NCBI GenBank assembly: GCA_018816645.1
Contig: JAHIVN010000126.1
Span: forward strand, 1-42,318
Source of the DNA: Patescibacteria group bacterium
GTDB lineage: Bacteria; Patescibacteriota; Dojkabacteria; JAHIVN01
Direction: 5' to 3'
DNA: 42,318 bases
This document shows positions 8,373 to 17,416 of this stretch, piece by piece. The notes beneath the pieces were generated by a model, which worked only from the letters and a program-made list of their open reading frames with translations, was not told the DNA's origin and ran no database searches. A program made the translations under genes and the position numbers. How positions within the stretch are numbered: the stretch's first letter is position 1; each line of letters begins with the position of its first letter.

Positions 8373-9053
8373 ATGCAAATCGATCACTCAGCCCAAATTT
8401 CCATACTTAGAGAACTTCTCTTTAAGCCGAAGGCTCGATTCTGCGATCTGAACAAGACTGATCTAACAAATGATCATTTCAACTTTCATCTCAAACGCCT
8501 TGTGAAGCTGGGAATCGTTGAGAAAAAAGAAAACTACTATCAGCTTTCTCCGCAAGGTTTGGATATAGCAGGCAGAATGGATCTGAAAAACATGGAGATC
8601 ATAAAACAGCCCAAAGTTGGTGTGATGATTTATGTAACTCGCACTATTAATGATAAAATAGAAGTCTTAATGGGAAAGAGGTTACGAGACCCTTCAAAGG
8701 ATATGATTGGTCTCCACACAGAAAAGGTGCGTTTCGGAGAATCCTTTGTTGAAACAGCGAAAAGATGTTTGACCAAAGAGACAGGACTGACAGGAGATTT
8801 TGAATACACCGGGGCTGTTCACATGATCAAGCATCAATGTAAATTTCCATACATAGACGTCATCCTAAACTGTTATAAATCGACTGAGATTAGCGGGAAA
8901 CTAATCGAACTGACTCTAGAGAGTGAAAACTTTTGGATCGACTTCGATAAGGTCAAGAATCTCAGAAATAAATTTTACGGTCTTATCGAAGATCTTGCTG
9001 CCATAGCTTCTGGTAAGATTTTTTTCAAAGAGCGAATTGTAAAATCTGATTAA
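8373..9053 (+). CDS. Winged-helix / Nudix-fold fusion protein
   Basis: The product has 226 residues. Residues 1-75 look like a winged helix (ISILRELLFKPKARFCDL, NDHFNFHLKRLVKLGIVEKKENYYQLSPQGL), the pattern of MarR/ArsR-like DNA-binding domains. Residues 85-226 are a Nudix fold: GVMIYVTRTINDKIEVLMGKR, then GESFVETAKRCLTKETGL. The Nudix box GX5EX7REUXEEXGU is damaged: REL is RCL and EE is KE, so two metal-binding glutamates are gone. Known Nudix-wHTH regulators (the NrtR type) have the opposite order and often lost catalysis, so a ligand-sensing repressor is a fair inference. The start is the ATG at 8373, because everything in frame upstream is intergenic repeat. Confidence 0.7.
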   Translation: MQIDHSAQISILRELLFKPKARFCDLNKTDLTNDHFNFHLKRLVKLGIVEKKENYYQLSPQGLDIAGRMDLKNMEIIKQPKVGVMIYVTRTINDKIEVLMGKRLRDPSKDMIGLHTEKVRFGESFVETAKRCLTKETGLTGDFEYTGAVHMIKHQCKFPYIDVILNCYKSTEISGKLIELTLESENFWIDFDKVKNLRNKFYGLIEDLAAIASGKIFFKERIVKSD

Positions 9054-9101
9054 TTGTACCCAAAGACTCATTAATACGTAAAAATATATGTAAGGACTTA
9101 C

Positions 9102-9608
9102 ATGAAAAAACTCGAGAAAAGAGGAGAGTTTATTGAGGCTTTCAACAAATACAATACTGGAATATTTAGGTATCTTTATTTAAGATCAAATTTTCATAAA
9201 GAAACCGCTCAGGATCTCGCTCAGGAAGTTTTTGTGAAAGCTTGGAAACACAGAGGCTCTTATAATAGCAGAAAAGCTACAATCAAGACATGGTTATTCA
9301 CCATTACGAAAAATACGCTTGTTGACTTTTATAGAAAAAACCGAAAAGTTGAATCCTTAGAAGATACCAAACTAGAATCAATTCTTGTTACAACTGATTC
9401 TGAAGATAAAATCTTGTACGATGAAATCTTAAAAAAATTAAAAGTGCTTTCAAGTAATGAACAAGAATTAATTATCTTAAGATTTATTGAAGGTTTTGAA
9501 ATCAGCGAAATCGCTAAGATGATAAATAAAAATTACACCGCCGCTAAAATAGCTATTCTCAGGGCTTTAGATAAATTGAAAGAACTAATAAGTCATGAAG
9601 TTAAGTGA
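9102..9608 (+). CDS. ECF-type RNA polymerase sigma factor
   Basis: The product has 168 residues. Region 2 is at about 10-80: FRYLYLRSNFHKETAQDLAQ, EVFVKAWKHRGSY, TIKTWLFTITKNTLVDFYR. Region 4 is at about 110-165, with LSSNEQELIILRFIEGFEIS followed by EIAKMINKNYTAAKIAILRA. A good Shine-Dalgarno sequence (AAGGAC) precedes the ATG. The gene overlaps the next by 14 bases (ATG at 9595 inside its last codons), so the two are translationally coupled, the normal layout for an ECF factor and its membrane anti-sigma partner. Confidence 0.93.
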   Translation: MKKLEKRGEFIEAFNKYNTGIFRYLYLRSNFHKETAQDLAQEVFVKAWKHRGSYNSRKATIKTWLFTITKNTLVDFYRKNRKVESLEDTKLESILVTTDSEDKILYDEILKKLKVLSSNEQELIILRFIEGFEISEIAKMINKNYTAAKIAILRALDKLKELISHEVK

Positions 9609-10395
9609 AGAACAACTGAAGCAAAAACTGAAGGAGTTGAATCTCCAGCCGGATCAAAGCTGGCGCACAGAAACTCAGGATTATTTGAATGAGTTAATTC
9701 TAAAAGATGTACCCAAAGACAAAAAATCACGTAATATTCTTACGTATATATTTTATATTTTTACTTTTCAATTTATGAATAGCAAGACTAAAGTACTTGC
9801 AGGTTCAATAGTTGGAGTGATCGCGGCATTTTCACTGGGAACTGCTGCTTATGCTTCAAATGATGCTGTTTCAGGTGACTTGCTTTATCCACTCGATAAG
9901 GCTATGGAAAGCATGAAGAGAGTAATGCTCCTAGATCCTGTGAAAAAGGCTGAATACGAGGAAGATATCCTTGATGAAAGAATCGGTGAGCTGAAAAAGC
10001 TGCAAAATCAGCAAGCAGAGCAAGCTCGATTAGACCAAGCCGGAGAGGATATAGAACAGCAAAAGAGCAGAATTCAGGAAAGAATAAGAGAAATCGAAGA
10101 AAACGACCCGAACGAGAATAGTCAGGAAGATCAGGAAAGAATTAAAAACAGATTTGAGGAACAAGAAGAAGAGCATAATGAGGTAAAGGAAATGAATCAG
10201 AAGCAGGAGAATAAACCTTCAAGTGAAACTGAGGAGGATTCCCTGACAACCACCTCGAGCTCCGATGATACTCCAGGAGAACCGGGGGGTGTTGGAGTAC
10301 AGCAAAGACCACAGGATCAGGACCGTGATGGATGTACAGGAGACTGCGGTTCAAATGAAGGTGATGGAGATAAGCCCAGAGAAGGCTGGGACTAA
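9595..10395 (+). CDS. DUF5667-type membrane protein, probable anti-sigma partner
   Basis: The product has 266 residues. The N-terminal about 55 residues are soluble and charged, as expected of a sigma-binding part. A transmembrane helix lies at about 63-83 (VLAGSIVGVIAAFSLGTAAY). The outside part starts with ASNDAVSGDLLYPLDKAMES, the DUF5667 signature, then a long Glu/Gln-rich coiled coil (about 120-205) and a disordered tail with DGCTGDCGSNEGDGD, a small Cys pair in an acidic Gly/Asp context. The coupled position after an ECF sigma gene supports an anti-sigma or sensor role. This is inferred from context, since the N-terminus does not show a ZAS zinc motif. Confidence 0.75.
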   Translation: MKLSEEQLKQKLKELNLQPDQSWRTETQDYLNELILKDVPKDKKSRNILTYIFYIFTFQFMNSKTKVLAGSIVGVIAAFSLGTAAYASNDAVSGDLLYPLDKAMESMKRVMLLDPVKKAEYEEDILDERIGELKKLQNQQAEQARLDQAGEDIEQQKSRIQERIREIEENDPNENSQEDQERIKNRFEEQEEEHNEVKEMNQKQENKPSSETEEDSLTTTSSSDDTPGEPGGVGVQQRPQDQDRDGCTGDCGSNEGDGDKPREGWD

Positions 10396-10421
10396 ATTTT
10401 TTCAATGGGTAAATCAGCCAG

Positions 10422-10448
10422 AAAGGAGCGGAAAACCGCTCCTTTTTT
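10422..10448 (+). terminator. Rho-independent terminator of the ECF/DUF5667 operon
   Basis: The arms AAAGGAGCGG and CCGCTCCTTT form a 10-bp stem closed by AAAA and end in a run of six T residues, 27 bases after the stop codon. Confidence 0.93.
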
Positions 10449-10519
10449 ACAGGTCTACAGTTTTATGAAATTCATAAAGATCCCCGAAAAGATTTGTAAC
10501 AATATATATCCACCAGACA

Positions 10520-10583
10520 ACAGCTACTAAATTCCAAATACCTACTCCCTGATACTAAACCCCACTTTACTAGATTTCTACGC
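10520..10583. repeat. Degenerate intergenic repeat, copy B
   Basis: This is the partner of the stretch at 6978-7020. It shares CCAAATnCCTnCTCC, then a TACTAGAnTTCT end, with small insertions and substitutions between. It lies about 60 bases upstream of the Nudix gene. Confidence 0.5.
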
Positions 10584-10644
10584 TGCAGTAATTTATAATT
10601 TTCACAACTTTAAACTCTACATTTTAAATTCTGCATTAGAAAAA

Positions 10645-11097
10645 TTGAACACCCAAGATAATGCTAAATTCCACATAGTTCTAGTCAGCGGAGTAGTTGA
10701 GAAAAATGGAAAATACCTAATCGCACAGAGGAGCTTTGATGAAATTCAGGCTCCCGGAAAATGGGCGCTTCCAGGTGGTAAAGTAGAATTATTTACAAAA
10801 GAAAATGATTTAGATGTTTTAGAAAAAACACTTGAAAAGGAAATAGAAGAGGAAGTCGCGGTTCGGATCCATCCTAAGCCTGTCTATGTTAAAAGCTCAT
10901 CATTTACTCGTATCGATGAAGCAACAGTAGTTGGAATTCTTTTCTTGTGCAAATGGAAATCCGGCAAAGCAGAACCTCTAGAGGATACCATCAAGGTTGC
11001 ATGGGTTGGGATGAATGAGCTTGATAATTTCGTTTTTTGCGCCGGGATAGAGAATGCTCTAAAACTAGCCGATGAAAGGAGAAGCTCAATGAATTAG
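10645..11097 (+). CDS. Nudix hydrolase
   Basis: The product has 150 residues. It starts at a TTG, the only plausible start before FHIVLVSGVVEKNGKYLIAQR. The Nudix box is GGKVELFTKENDLDVLEKTL followed by EKEIEEEVAV. The spacing is stretched by an insertion, RE is KE, and the final G is A, but the EExxEE core glutamates are kept, so it can probably bind metal. The substrate (a nucleoside diphosphate derivative) is unknown. The last four bases overlap the stop of the convergent kinase gene. Confidence 0.85.
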   Translation: MNTQDNAKFHIVLVSGVVEKNGKYLIAQRSFDEIQAPGKWALPGGKVELFTKENDLDVLEKTLEKEIEEEVAVRIHPKPVYVKSSSFTRIDEATVVGILFLCKWKSGKAEPLEDTIKVAWVGMNELDNFVFCAGIENALKLADERRSSMN

Positions 11098-11498
11098 ATA
11101 ACTGCTTTGATGTAAGGTAAAAATATCATCAACCCGATTGCTATATCCATAATGGCGATAATTAAAACAGCTGCAGAAGCTAAGTCCTTAACCTTTTTCA
11201 CCACTACATTAAACTGCTTTAATTCAACCATTGCCTCAATGCTGGTATTCATAAGTTCAGCACTCAATGTGATTCCAAAGCAAAATATGAGAACAATCCA
11301 CTCGAGTTTGCTGATACCTAGAAATATTCCCGCAATGACAACATTCAACATCAAGAAAAGCTCTATAATGAAATTCAGCTCATACTTAAATCCAATCTTC
11401 AGTCCTGAAATTGCGGCTTTATAACTTCTCAGGTGATTGCTTACGTTATACTCCACCTTTTTATCTATCCATTTACTTTTGATTTCGTGTGAATCCAT
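11094..11498 (-). CDS. dgkA: Diacylglycerol kinase / undecaprenol kinase family
   Basis: This is a small integral-membrane lipid kinase of 134 residues, the normal size. It shows an amphipathic N-terminus, three membrane helices (about 44-60, 66-84, 108-130) and the family signatures FGITLSAELMNTSIEAMVEL and VKKVKDLASAAVLI (catalytic E and KD-ASAAVL). In Gram-positive-like envelopes this family phosphorylates undecaprenol, and the neighbouring murG/ftsW genes would fit that. Its start lies inside the last 26 bases of the surface-protein gene upstream, suggesting co-transcription. Confidence 0.92.
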   Translation of the reverse strand: MDSHEIKSKWIDKKVEYNVSNHLRSYKAAISGLKIGFKYELNFIIELFLMLNVVIAGIFLGISKLEWIVLIFCFGITLSAELMNTSIEAMVELKQFNVVVKKVKDLASAAVLIIAIMDIAIGLMIFLPYIKAVI

Positions 11499-13542
11499 TT
11501 TTGAAAAGCATTATAAATAAGGATGAAAACAGAATGAAAATTGTTAATGATAAAATGTTTGCACCTGTTTGAGGTAAATTTAGGGTTAATATGGTGGGAT
11601 CGTTATCCTCACTAGTATCCGGATCATCGGTTAATTCTTCAGTATCGTTCTCTCCATCATTGTCGCTGTCATACACAACTCTTCCTTGATTTACTACCTC
11701 ACTATCTGCTATTTCACTTTTTAATCTGCCTCGAATAACTATCTCCACCTCTTCTCCCTCCGGGATATCTATCCCTGTAATGTGAACCAAATTACTTGTA
11801 GAATGATCCTCACTTCCCTCTGGAATACTGATAACTTCAAATGTTTCAAACTGTTCAGGTTTTGGATCAAAGAACTCGACTCCTACCAAGTCCGCATTAC
11901 CATTATTCAGAATAGTAATTGTATATTGAATTATTTCCCCAGGGGAAACTTCGCCATTTTCTTGTAAAGGAGTGCCCCTTTTAATTGCCTGTACCAGACC
12001 ATTATATGGAAGCTGGTATACACGAATATGCTGATAGTTCGCACCATCAACTCCACAAGTAAACTCCACCAGCTCCTTGTTTAGGTCCTGATCTATATTG
12101 AATATCTTGAAATCATGCCCAAAGCTACCACGCCTATTTAACCAAGTCCATTTATCTTCGTTTAGTAGTGTAAATGAATCCACATTATCTTGATAAATCC
12201 AAAGCTGGCCATCGTAGCTACCATTCGTTGGTGATGCTGTTCCAATATATCTATCACCAGTTATAATAAGTTCCTTTGTCGAATCCCCATAGACATTGTA
12301 CATAAACATTTCTGAACTATTATTTACAGATTTATTTCCCATCGCCCAGTAAGTAGATTCATGTATATCACCTAATGGTTTCCTGATTAGGAAAAATTGC
12401 CGAGTGTATTCAGGAACAATGGTCTGATATTCATAAACAAAAAAAACCCACTCAGGCGTATCACCATTTAGGTTGACTACAGCATGATACATTCCCCCAA
12501 TGTGAAGTGGTAGTCCGACTTCTTCTGAATAATAACTAGACTCAACCAGAGAGTCTCCATCAAAGTCGTATCGATAGAAGTCATAATAAGATGTAGAATC
12601 TGGAAATGTCCCAATCCAATGGGTACTAGCTACATATATTTCCTCAAACCCGTCATTATCTAGATCATAGATTTCTAAGCCGGTTGTATTCTTATACTCA
12701 TTATAGTTTATCTTCCATGAATTATTTGAGAATAATGTAAAATCAGGACTACACTCCCAAATCTTGATTTCATGTAAATATGTCTCATCTACCCAAGTTG
12801 TTCCAATGGTTAGGACTTCGTTCTCATTATCACTATCGAAATCTGCGACCCTGACACCACCTATTGGATAATCATCATTAGCCAAGCCTATATCCCAAGT
12901 AGTTTCCGTAAGTAGAGAAAGATCGGTACCGTCCCAATTATATATAAATAAACTCATATTTTTCCCTTCACCTACTACTGTACTATTTCCAATATGTATG
13001 AGTTCTTTCGTGCCATCTCCATCAAAATCATTTGCCTGCAAGTACTCACCACTGGAATACTGTAATTTGTGTCCTGAAGCCAACTGATCCAGTAAGACTA
13101 ATCTATCAGCGTATGGTTCAGAAGGATCATAACGCCAAACCTGAAGAAAATTATTATCTGTTTGGGTAGAATCTGTCATAGTTATCAGCTCAACTGTCCC
13201 GTCATTATCAAGATCCACAATAAACATATCATCTCCATGTGACTGTGCCCCAGTAACTGTTTGCCATGCATACGGCGGGTTCGTATACGTAGCGTCACCA
13301 TCCGGATACTGGTCTCCGATATCAGGATCATATCCAGGAGGATGGGGTAGAGGATACTCAAGTTCAAGAAAGCCGCCGCTCAACAGAGCTCTTTTATCAG
13401 AGTTTACATTTTCAACTTGTTCCCAGGGATACGAACCAAATCGAAGATCATTTTCGTCAGATGCTTTGACAGACTCACTGTTAAAGCCAAGAAAAACCAC
13501 GAACAACAACACTAATATGTGGTACTTAAGATTAATCTTCAT
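11473..13542 (-). CDS. LPXTG-type surface protein with FG-GAP/VCBS repeats and a DUF11-like domain
   Basis: The product has 689 residues. It has a cleavable signal peptide (residues 1-27, ending near VKASDEN). About six calcium-binding FG-GAP/VCBS-like repeats follow (DLDNDGTVELITM, DFDGDGTKELIHIG, DFDSDNENEVLTIG, DLDNDGFEEIYVAS), forming a probable propeller. A DUF11-like Ig fold (about 520-620, SPGEIIQYTITILNNGNADL) and an acidic DSDNDGENDTEE stretch come next. The C-terminus is LPQTG (about 654-658), a hydrophobic helix and FKNGFTRNQK, a standard cell-wall sorting signal. It should be sortase-anchored. No sortase gene is in the window. Confidence 0.88.
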   Translation of the reverse strand: MKINLKYHILVLLFVVFLGFNSESVKASDENDLRFGSYPWEQVENVNSDKRALLSGGFLELEYPLPHPPGYDPDIGDQYPDGDATYTNPPYAWQTVTGAQSHGDDMFIVDLDNDGTVELITMTDSTQTDNNFLQVWRYDPSEPYADRLVLLDQLASGHKLQYSSGEYLQANDFDGDGTKELIHIGNSTVVGEGKNMSLFIYNWDGTDLSLLTETTWDIGLANDDYPIGGVRVADFDSDNENEVLTIGTTWVDETYLHEIKIWECSPDFTLFSNNSWKINYNEYKNTTGLEIYDLDNDGFEEIYVASTHWIGTFPDSTSYYDFYRYDFDGDSLVESSYYSEEVGLPLHIGGMYHAVVNLNGDTPEWVFFVYEYQTIVPEYTRQFFLIRKPLGDIHESTYWAMGNKSVNNSSEMFMYNVYGDSTKELIITGDRYIGTASPTNGSYDGQLWIYQDNVDSFTLLNEDKWTWLNRRGSFGHDFKIFNIDQDLNKELVEFTCGVDGANYQHIRVYQLPYNGLVQAIKRGTPLQENGEVSPGEIIQYTITILNNGNADLVGVEFFDPKPEQFETFEVISIPEGSEDHSTSNLVHITGIDIPEGEEVEIVIRGRLKSEIADSEVVNQGRVVYDSDNDGENDTEELTDDPDTSEDNDPTILTLNLPQTGANILSLTIFILFSSLFIMLFKNGFTRNQK

Positions 13543-13608
13543 TTATAAGAAAATAGCACTTCACATTATAGACATACCTAAGAAAGTGTCAAATCTACAC
13601 TGAAAAAT

Positions 13609-14742
13609 TTATATTGGGGCACTGGGCTGCGAACTGGGAGGAGGAGTGTTAGGATAACTATTTGGCTGATTATTAACAGGTACCTGTGTATTTTGAGGTT
13701 GACTAGTTGGCTGCTGATCTTGTGGGCTAGTGGAAGAAGGTTGTACAGTATCCTGTGCTTGAAAATTTACATCCACTGCTGACTGGGATGGCACAAAACC
13801 CTGAACAGGTTCTTTATTCGGTGCAAACTGTTCTGTTTGAGTATTTTCCGGATTAGATTGCTGATCTACTGGTTCTTGGTAATAATTCTGGCCTGGTACT
13901 GGCTCTGAAGCCTGCTCCATATTAGAACCCGTTTGCTGCTGCGGAATACTGTTTACCTGCTGTACTGGATCCTGTACGGGTTGCTGTGGAATTTGCTGAA
14001 CCTGAGGTTGTGATTGATAACCTGTATTGACAGAAGTTCCATCAATCTGACCTGAAACAGGATATGTTGGCAGCTGTTGCTGCACACTTGCACCCCCTCC
14101 TAAATTTTGTTGACCAACCGGCATAGTCCCCTGTGGGACATTGCTACTGGTAGGCATAGTGTCAACTTTAAAAATTTCTTGTATCAGCTTATCAGACATA
14201 TAATCGAGAATTACTATTATCACAATCGCAACTAGTGTTGCCGTTTCAAATTTCAAAGATTCCGTTTCAATAGTTGGAAGTATTCCTTTGAAAGGTTCAT
14301 AAAATATTGAGGAAATGCCATAAAGAATTGCTATGAAACTGCTTTTACCAGCTCCTAGAAGTTTGAAAACAAGTCTCATCCCAAGAATTATCTCTGCTAT
14401 CTTGAAAAGTGAGTCAAGAAAAGATTGCATCTTGCCCTTAAATGAGGGCTCAAAAACGCCATTCACTATTTTGACAGCAATCAGTGTGGCGATGATAAAT
14501 ATTATGACACCAATAATCGAATCAACTTCAAAAACAATTTTTCCAGATACAATTTCTCCCAGAGTTCCATCATAAAATGAAAAAATCGGCCTGGATAGAT
14601 CATACCAGAATTTGACAAATGAACTTTCGACACTTGCTCCGATAAGGCGCAGTGTAATCCTGATCAAAAGGATGATCTCAAAAACACCAAATATGAGCAG
14701 TAAAACACTATGTATAAATTTCCGTATCCTTTCTAACTCCAT
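13609..14742 (-). CDS. Tandem YggT-like membrane protein with Gln/Pro-rich tail
   Basis: The product has 377 residues. Two copies of a YggT-like unit are visible: ILLIRITLRLIGA...FVKFWYDLSRPIFSFYDG (about 23-60) and ILGMRLVFKLLGA...SFIAILYGISSIFYEPFKG (about 118-155), each followed by a hydrophobic helix, giving about four membrane segments. From about residue 200 to the end the chain is low-complexity Gln/Pro/Ser/Val (QQLPTYPVSGQ, QVQQIPQQPVQDPVQQ), probably disordered. YggT proteins are linked to cell-division and envelope functions in other bacteria. The position just downstream of murG supports the same here. Confidence 0.7.
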   Translation of the reverse strand: MELERIRKFIHSVLLLIFGVFEIILLIRITLRLIGASVESSFVKFWYDLSRPIFSFYDGTLGEIVSGKIVFEVDSIIGVIIFIIATLIAVKIVNGVFEPSFKGKMQSFLDSLFKIAEIILGMRLVFKLLGAGKSSFIAILYGISSIFYEPFKGILPTIETESLKFETATLVAIVIIVILDYMSDKLIQEIFKVDTMPTSSNVPQGTMPVGQQNLGGGASVQQQLPTYPVSGQIDGTSVNTGYQSQPQVQQIPQQPVQDPVQQVNSIPQQQTGSNMEQASEPVPGQNYYQEPVDQQSNPENTQTEQFAPNKEPVQGFVPSQSAVDVNFQAQDTVQPSSTSPQDQQPTSQPQNTQVPVNNQPNSYPNTPPPSSQPSAPI

Positions 14743-14780
14743 CGTATGTATAATAAAAAAAGTAGTTTTTATATCACATA

Positions 14781-15959
14781 TTATTTTTTTCTCACCATTT
14801 TGATGACCACATCTGCGATAATTTCTGCAGCTCTCAGATTGATTTTTTCTTTTGCTTTCTTTTCAGTTTCTTTTAGATTTAGGTTATTGAAATCTTTGCC
14901 CTTGCTGATATTTTTCATAGCCTTTCTAATACTATCCTTGAGTGTATTGGGTGTCAAATCCTTCTCCTCTATAATTATACTTACACCTAAACTTTCCAGC
15001 ATTTTAGCATTTAGGAACTGCTCATTTTGATTTGTCCAAGGGATAGGAATAAGTACAGCCAGCTTCCCTAGAGCCAGTATGTCCGAGCAGATATTTGCTC
15101 CCGACCTAGAGACAATCAGATCAGCTTTAGTAAATATTTCTCCTATCTGGGGTCCATACGTTGAACCTCTCACTATATACGTACCCTTGGTTCTTCCCGT
15201 CAGTGATTTCTCCAGTTTTTCACACCTCTCAAAGTCTCTTGTGACGGTGGTCAAGCCGGTTTGATGTATTACATTGAAGCTTTTCAATAACTCCTCAACA
15301 ATTTCCAAGACATTTTGATTGATGATATGTGCACCCTGATTTCCACCAGTTATGTAAATTGTTTTCAGCTTCTCATTTACTCTGTAAATATCAGTAGTCA
15401 TATTAAATATTTCCTTTCTTACTGGATTACCTGAGACAATAACCTTTCTTTTATCAAAATATCCGGAAGATTCCTGCCAGGAGATCAGGACTTTCTTTGC
15501 AAACTTTGCTACGACTTTATTTGCTATACCTGTCACTACAGTCTGTTCATGTGTGATAATTGGAATCCGAAGCAGCCAACCGGCTATAACTACAGGAACA
15601 GCAATATAACCTCCAAAAGAGACTATTACAGTTGGACGATCTTTTAATAAGAGAAATAGCGATTGGATTATACCTATTGGTATCTTTACAATGTTTATCA
15701 AGAAGCTAATGAATGAGGAAACACTTTTAAATCTAACAATCTTCCCCGTAACTATATCTTCAAACGGAATATTCAAGTCTTTATACACAACTTCGTACTC
15801 AGCACTATAGTTCTTATCCCCAGTCATAGTTTTCTTCCTTCCAAACCAGAAAAACTGAGTATAACCACGAGATCTCAGCTCTTCAATCGTAGCAAGAGCA
15901 GGAGTAAGATGACCACCGGTAATTAGAAATTTGTAATCCTTATCTGTATTCATATGCAC
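14781..15959 (-). CDS. murG: MurG-like UDP-GlcNAc : lipid I N-acetylglucosaminyltransferase
   Basis: MurG makes lipid II at the inner face of the membrane. The 392 residues carry the GT28 landmarks: TGGHLTPALATIEEL (usually GGTGGHxxPAL), FGGYIAVPVVIAGWLLRIP, ITHEQTV (usually HEQN), YITGGNQGAH near 200 (GGSQGA), and SRSGANICSDILALGKLAVLIPIP with TNQNEQFLNA (donor-binding loop). The first glycine loop is shortened and HEQN is HEQT, so the protein is divergent but keeps all the main motifs. The C-terminus is Lys-rich. It lies downstream of the ABC transporter genes and FtsW on the same strand. Confidence 0.87.
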   Translation of the reverse strand: MHMNTDKDYKFLITGGHLTPALATIEELRSRGYTQFFWFGRKKTMTGDKNYSAEYEVVYKDLNIPFEDIVTGKIVRFKSVSSFISFLINIVKIPIGIIQSLFLLLKDRPTVIVSFGGYIAVPVVIAGWLLRIPIITHEQTVVTGIANKVVAKFAKKVLISWQESSGYFDKRKVIVSGNPVRKEIFNMTTDIYRVNEKLKTIYITGGNQGAHIINQNVLEIVEELLKSFNVIHQTGLTTVTRDFERCEKLEKSLTGRTKGTYIVRGSTYGPQIGEIFTKADLIVSRSGANICSDILALGKLAVLIPIPWTNQNEQFLNAKMLESLGVSIIIEEKDLTPNTLKDSIRKAMKNISKGKDFNNLNLKETEKKAKEKINLRAAEIIADVVIKMVRKK

Positions 15960-16007
15960 ATTATAACGGAAGAGAAGAGGAGATGCTACATAATTATTCA
16001 GGTAACG

Positions 16008-16061
16008 GGTATCAGTATCTGGTAGCTAATATTGAATACCGAGTACCAGTTCCCTGATACC
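16008..16061. repeat. GGTATCAG...CTGATACC intergenic hairpin
   Basis: GGTATCAG (16008-16015) and CTGATACC (16054-16061) are perfect inverted repeats in a tract full of GATACC/TACCAG variants. On the minus strand the tract begins five bases after the stop of the ABC permease. The same octamer pair recurs at 23205-23245. Confidence 0.65.
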
Positions 16062-16066
16062 AGACT

Positions 16067-17416
16067 CTATTCATAGTGCAGTGCCTTTACGGGATCAAGT
16101 TTTGAAGCTCGAATCGCAGGATAGATTCCTGCAATCGTAGCAACAACAACGGAAAGTCCCGGAGCCAAAAGAAGCAAAGAAGATACGTTAGAAAGATCCA
16201 AGGTATCAAATGCTGACAATACAGTCTTATGACCAATGATATTAAGCAATTCTGCAATTCCAAACCCCAGTCCTAAACCAATAAGCCCTCCAAATAAACC
16301 TATAAGAGCTGCTTCTAGAGTGAAAAGTAATGCTACAGTTTTTTTGGTTGCTCCTATAGCTTTCATAACACCGATCTCCCTAGTTCTCTCATACACAGCC
16401 ATAACTAGTGTATTGAGTATGCCAAGTGATGAAACTGCCATAGCAAGAACTCCAAAAGAGCTGAATGCTATTGTCAACACTCCAAATATATCATTTAGAA
16501 TATTTTGACTTTCTTCATAAGTCATCCCGCTATAACCAAGTTCTTCGATTTTCTTCTTCACTTCGTCCGCTCTGTCAGCTGAATCGAGCTCCACCCAGGC
16601 AACAATTCTCTGTTCGTCCTTATCAGTTAGTACATTATCCGAACCTCTTGCAAATCTCGACATTTCCAGTGCATCAGTATAAGACAAATAAACAGCTGAC
16701 GATAAAATGGTTTTTTCTGTTATACCCACAACTTCAAATTTGTAATCCTTCACTTTTTCCTCCATGGCGGTGACAGAGCTGGGAACAGCTATACTTGCTA
16801 CGGCATCAAATGTAGGCTGCTGCTTTACTCTTAGGATGATAGTTTTACCTATCATTTCCTCAGCATTACTGTAACCGAAACTTTCGACAAATTGATTTGC
16901 AAGCATCATTTTACCGGAGTTACTATCTTTTAATTTCTCACCAGCGACCAAGTTTAAATTTTCCTGTAAAAATTCCGGGAGATACACTGCATATGAAACC
17001 TTCAGCCTTTTATCTTTCTCTTCCATCTTTGCATATTCAACTGTCGGCATAGGTATTTCATGAACCTTTTTCACTCCATCTACCTGTGAAATTTTCTCCA
17101 TATCGGCATCTTTAAAAGTCGCGAAGTCAAAACTTATGCTTCCCGAATCCCCTTCTTTGTATTCCTCTGGTCCGCTGCCAATACTTCCCATAAATTCCTG
17201 CCCTGGTCTTTCTTTGCTGGCATAGATTTCGATAAGCTTTGGAGAATTCATAGAGTTGAACTGAGCATTCAGGAAGTTCTCAAATCCTGGGATAACAGCA
17301 TAAACAAGCGATATAAGTGTCGCTCCTATAACAATAGAAAAAATAGTTAGAAGCGTCCTTAGCTTCTGCCTAAACAGATTTGAAAATGCAATTTGTATAC
17401 TGTCTATAAACTTCAC
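16067..17416 (-). CDS. MacB/FtsX-like ABC transporter permease
   Basis: The product has 449 residues with the MacB fold: an N-terminal helix (FSNLFRQKLRTLLTIFSIVIGATLISLVYA), a large extracytoplasmic domain (about 45-300), and three C-terminal helices (ILNDIFGVLTIAFSSFGVLA, TVALLFTLEAALIGLFGG, LLLAPGLSVVVATIAG). The motif YERTREIGVMKAIGATKKTV and the ending YPAIRASKLDPVKALHYE are diagnostic. It pairs with the ATPase gene 90 bases upstream. Such pairs move lipoproteins, peptides or lipids, or signal to cell-wall hydrolases. The place between ftsW and murG makes an envelope role likely. Confidence 0.92.
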   Translation of the reverse strand: MKFIDSIQIAFSNLFRQKLRTLLTIFSIVIGATLISLVYAVIPGFENFLNAQFNSMNSPKLIEIYASKERPGQEFMGSIGSGPEEYKEGDSGSISFDFATFKDADMEKISQVDGVKKVHEIPMPTVEYAKMEEKDKRLKVSYAVYLPEFLQENLNLVAGEKLKDSNSGKMMLANQFVESFGYSNAEEMIGKTIILRVKQQPTFDAVASIAVPSSVTAMEEKVKDYKFEVVGITEKTILSSAVYLSYTDALEMSRFARGSDNVLTDKDEQRIVAWVELDSADRADEVKKKIEELGYSGMTYEESQNILNDIFGVLTIAFSSFGVLAMAVSSLGILNTLVMAVYERTREIGVMKAIGATKKTVALLFTLEAALIGLFGGLIGLGLGFGIAELLNIIGHKTVLSAFDTLDLSNVSSLLLLAPGLSVVVATIAGIYPAIRASKLDPVKALHYE

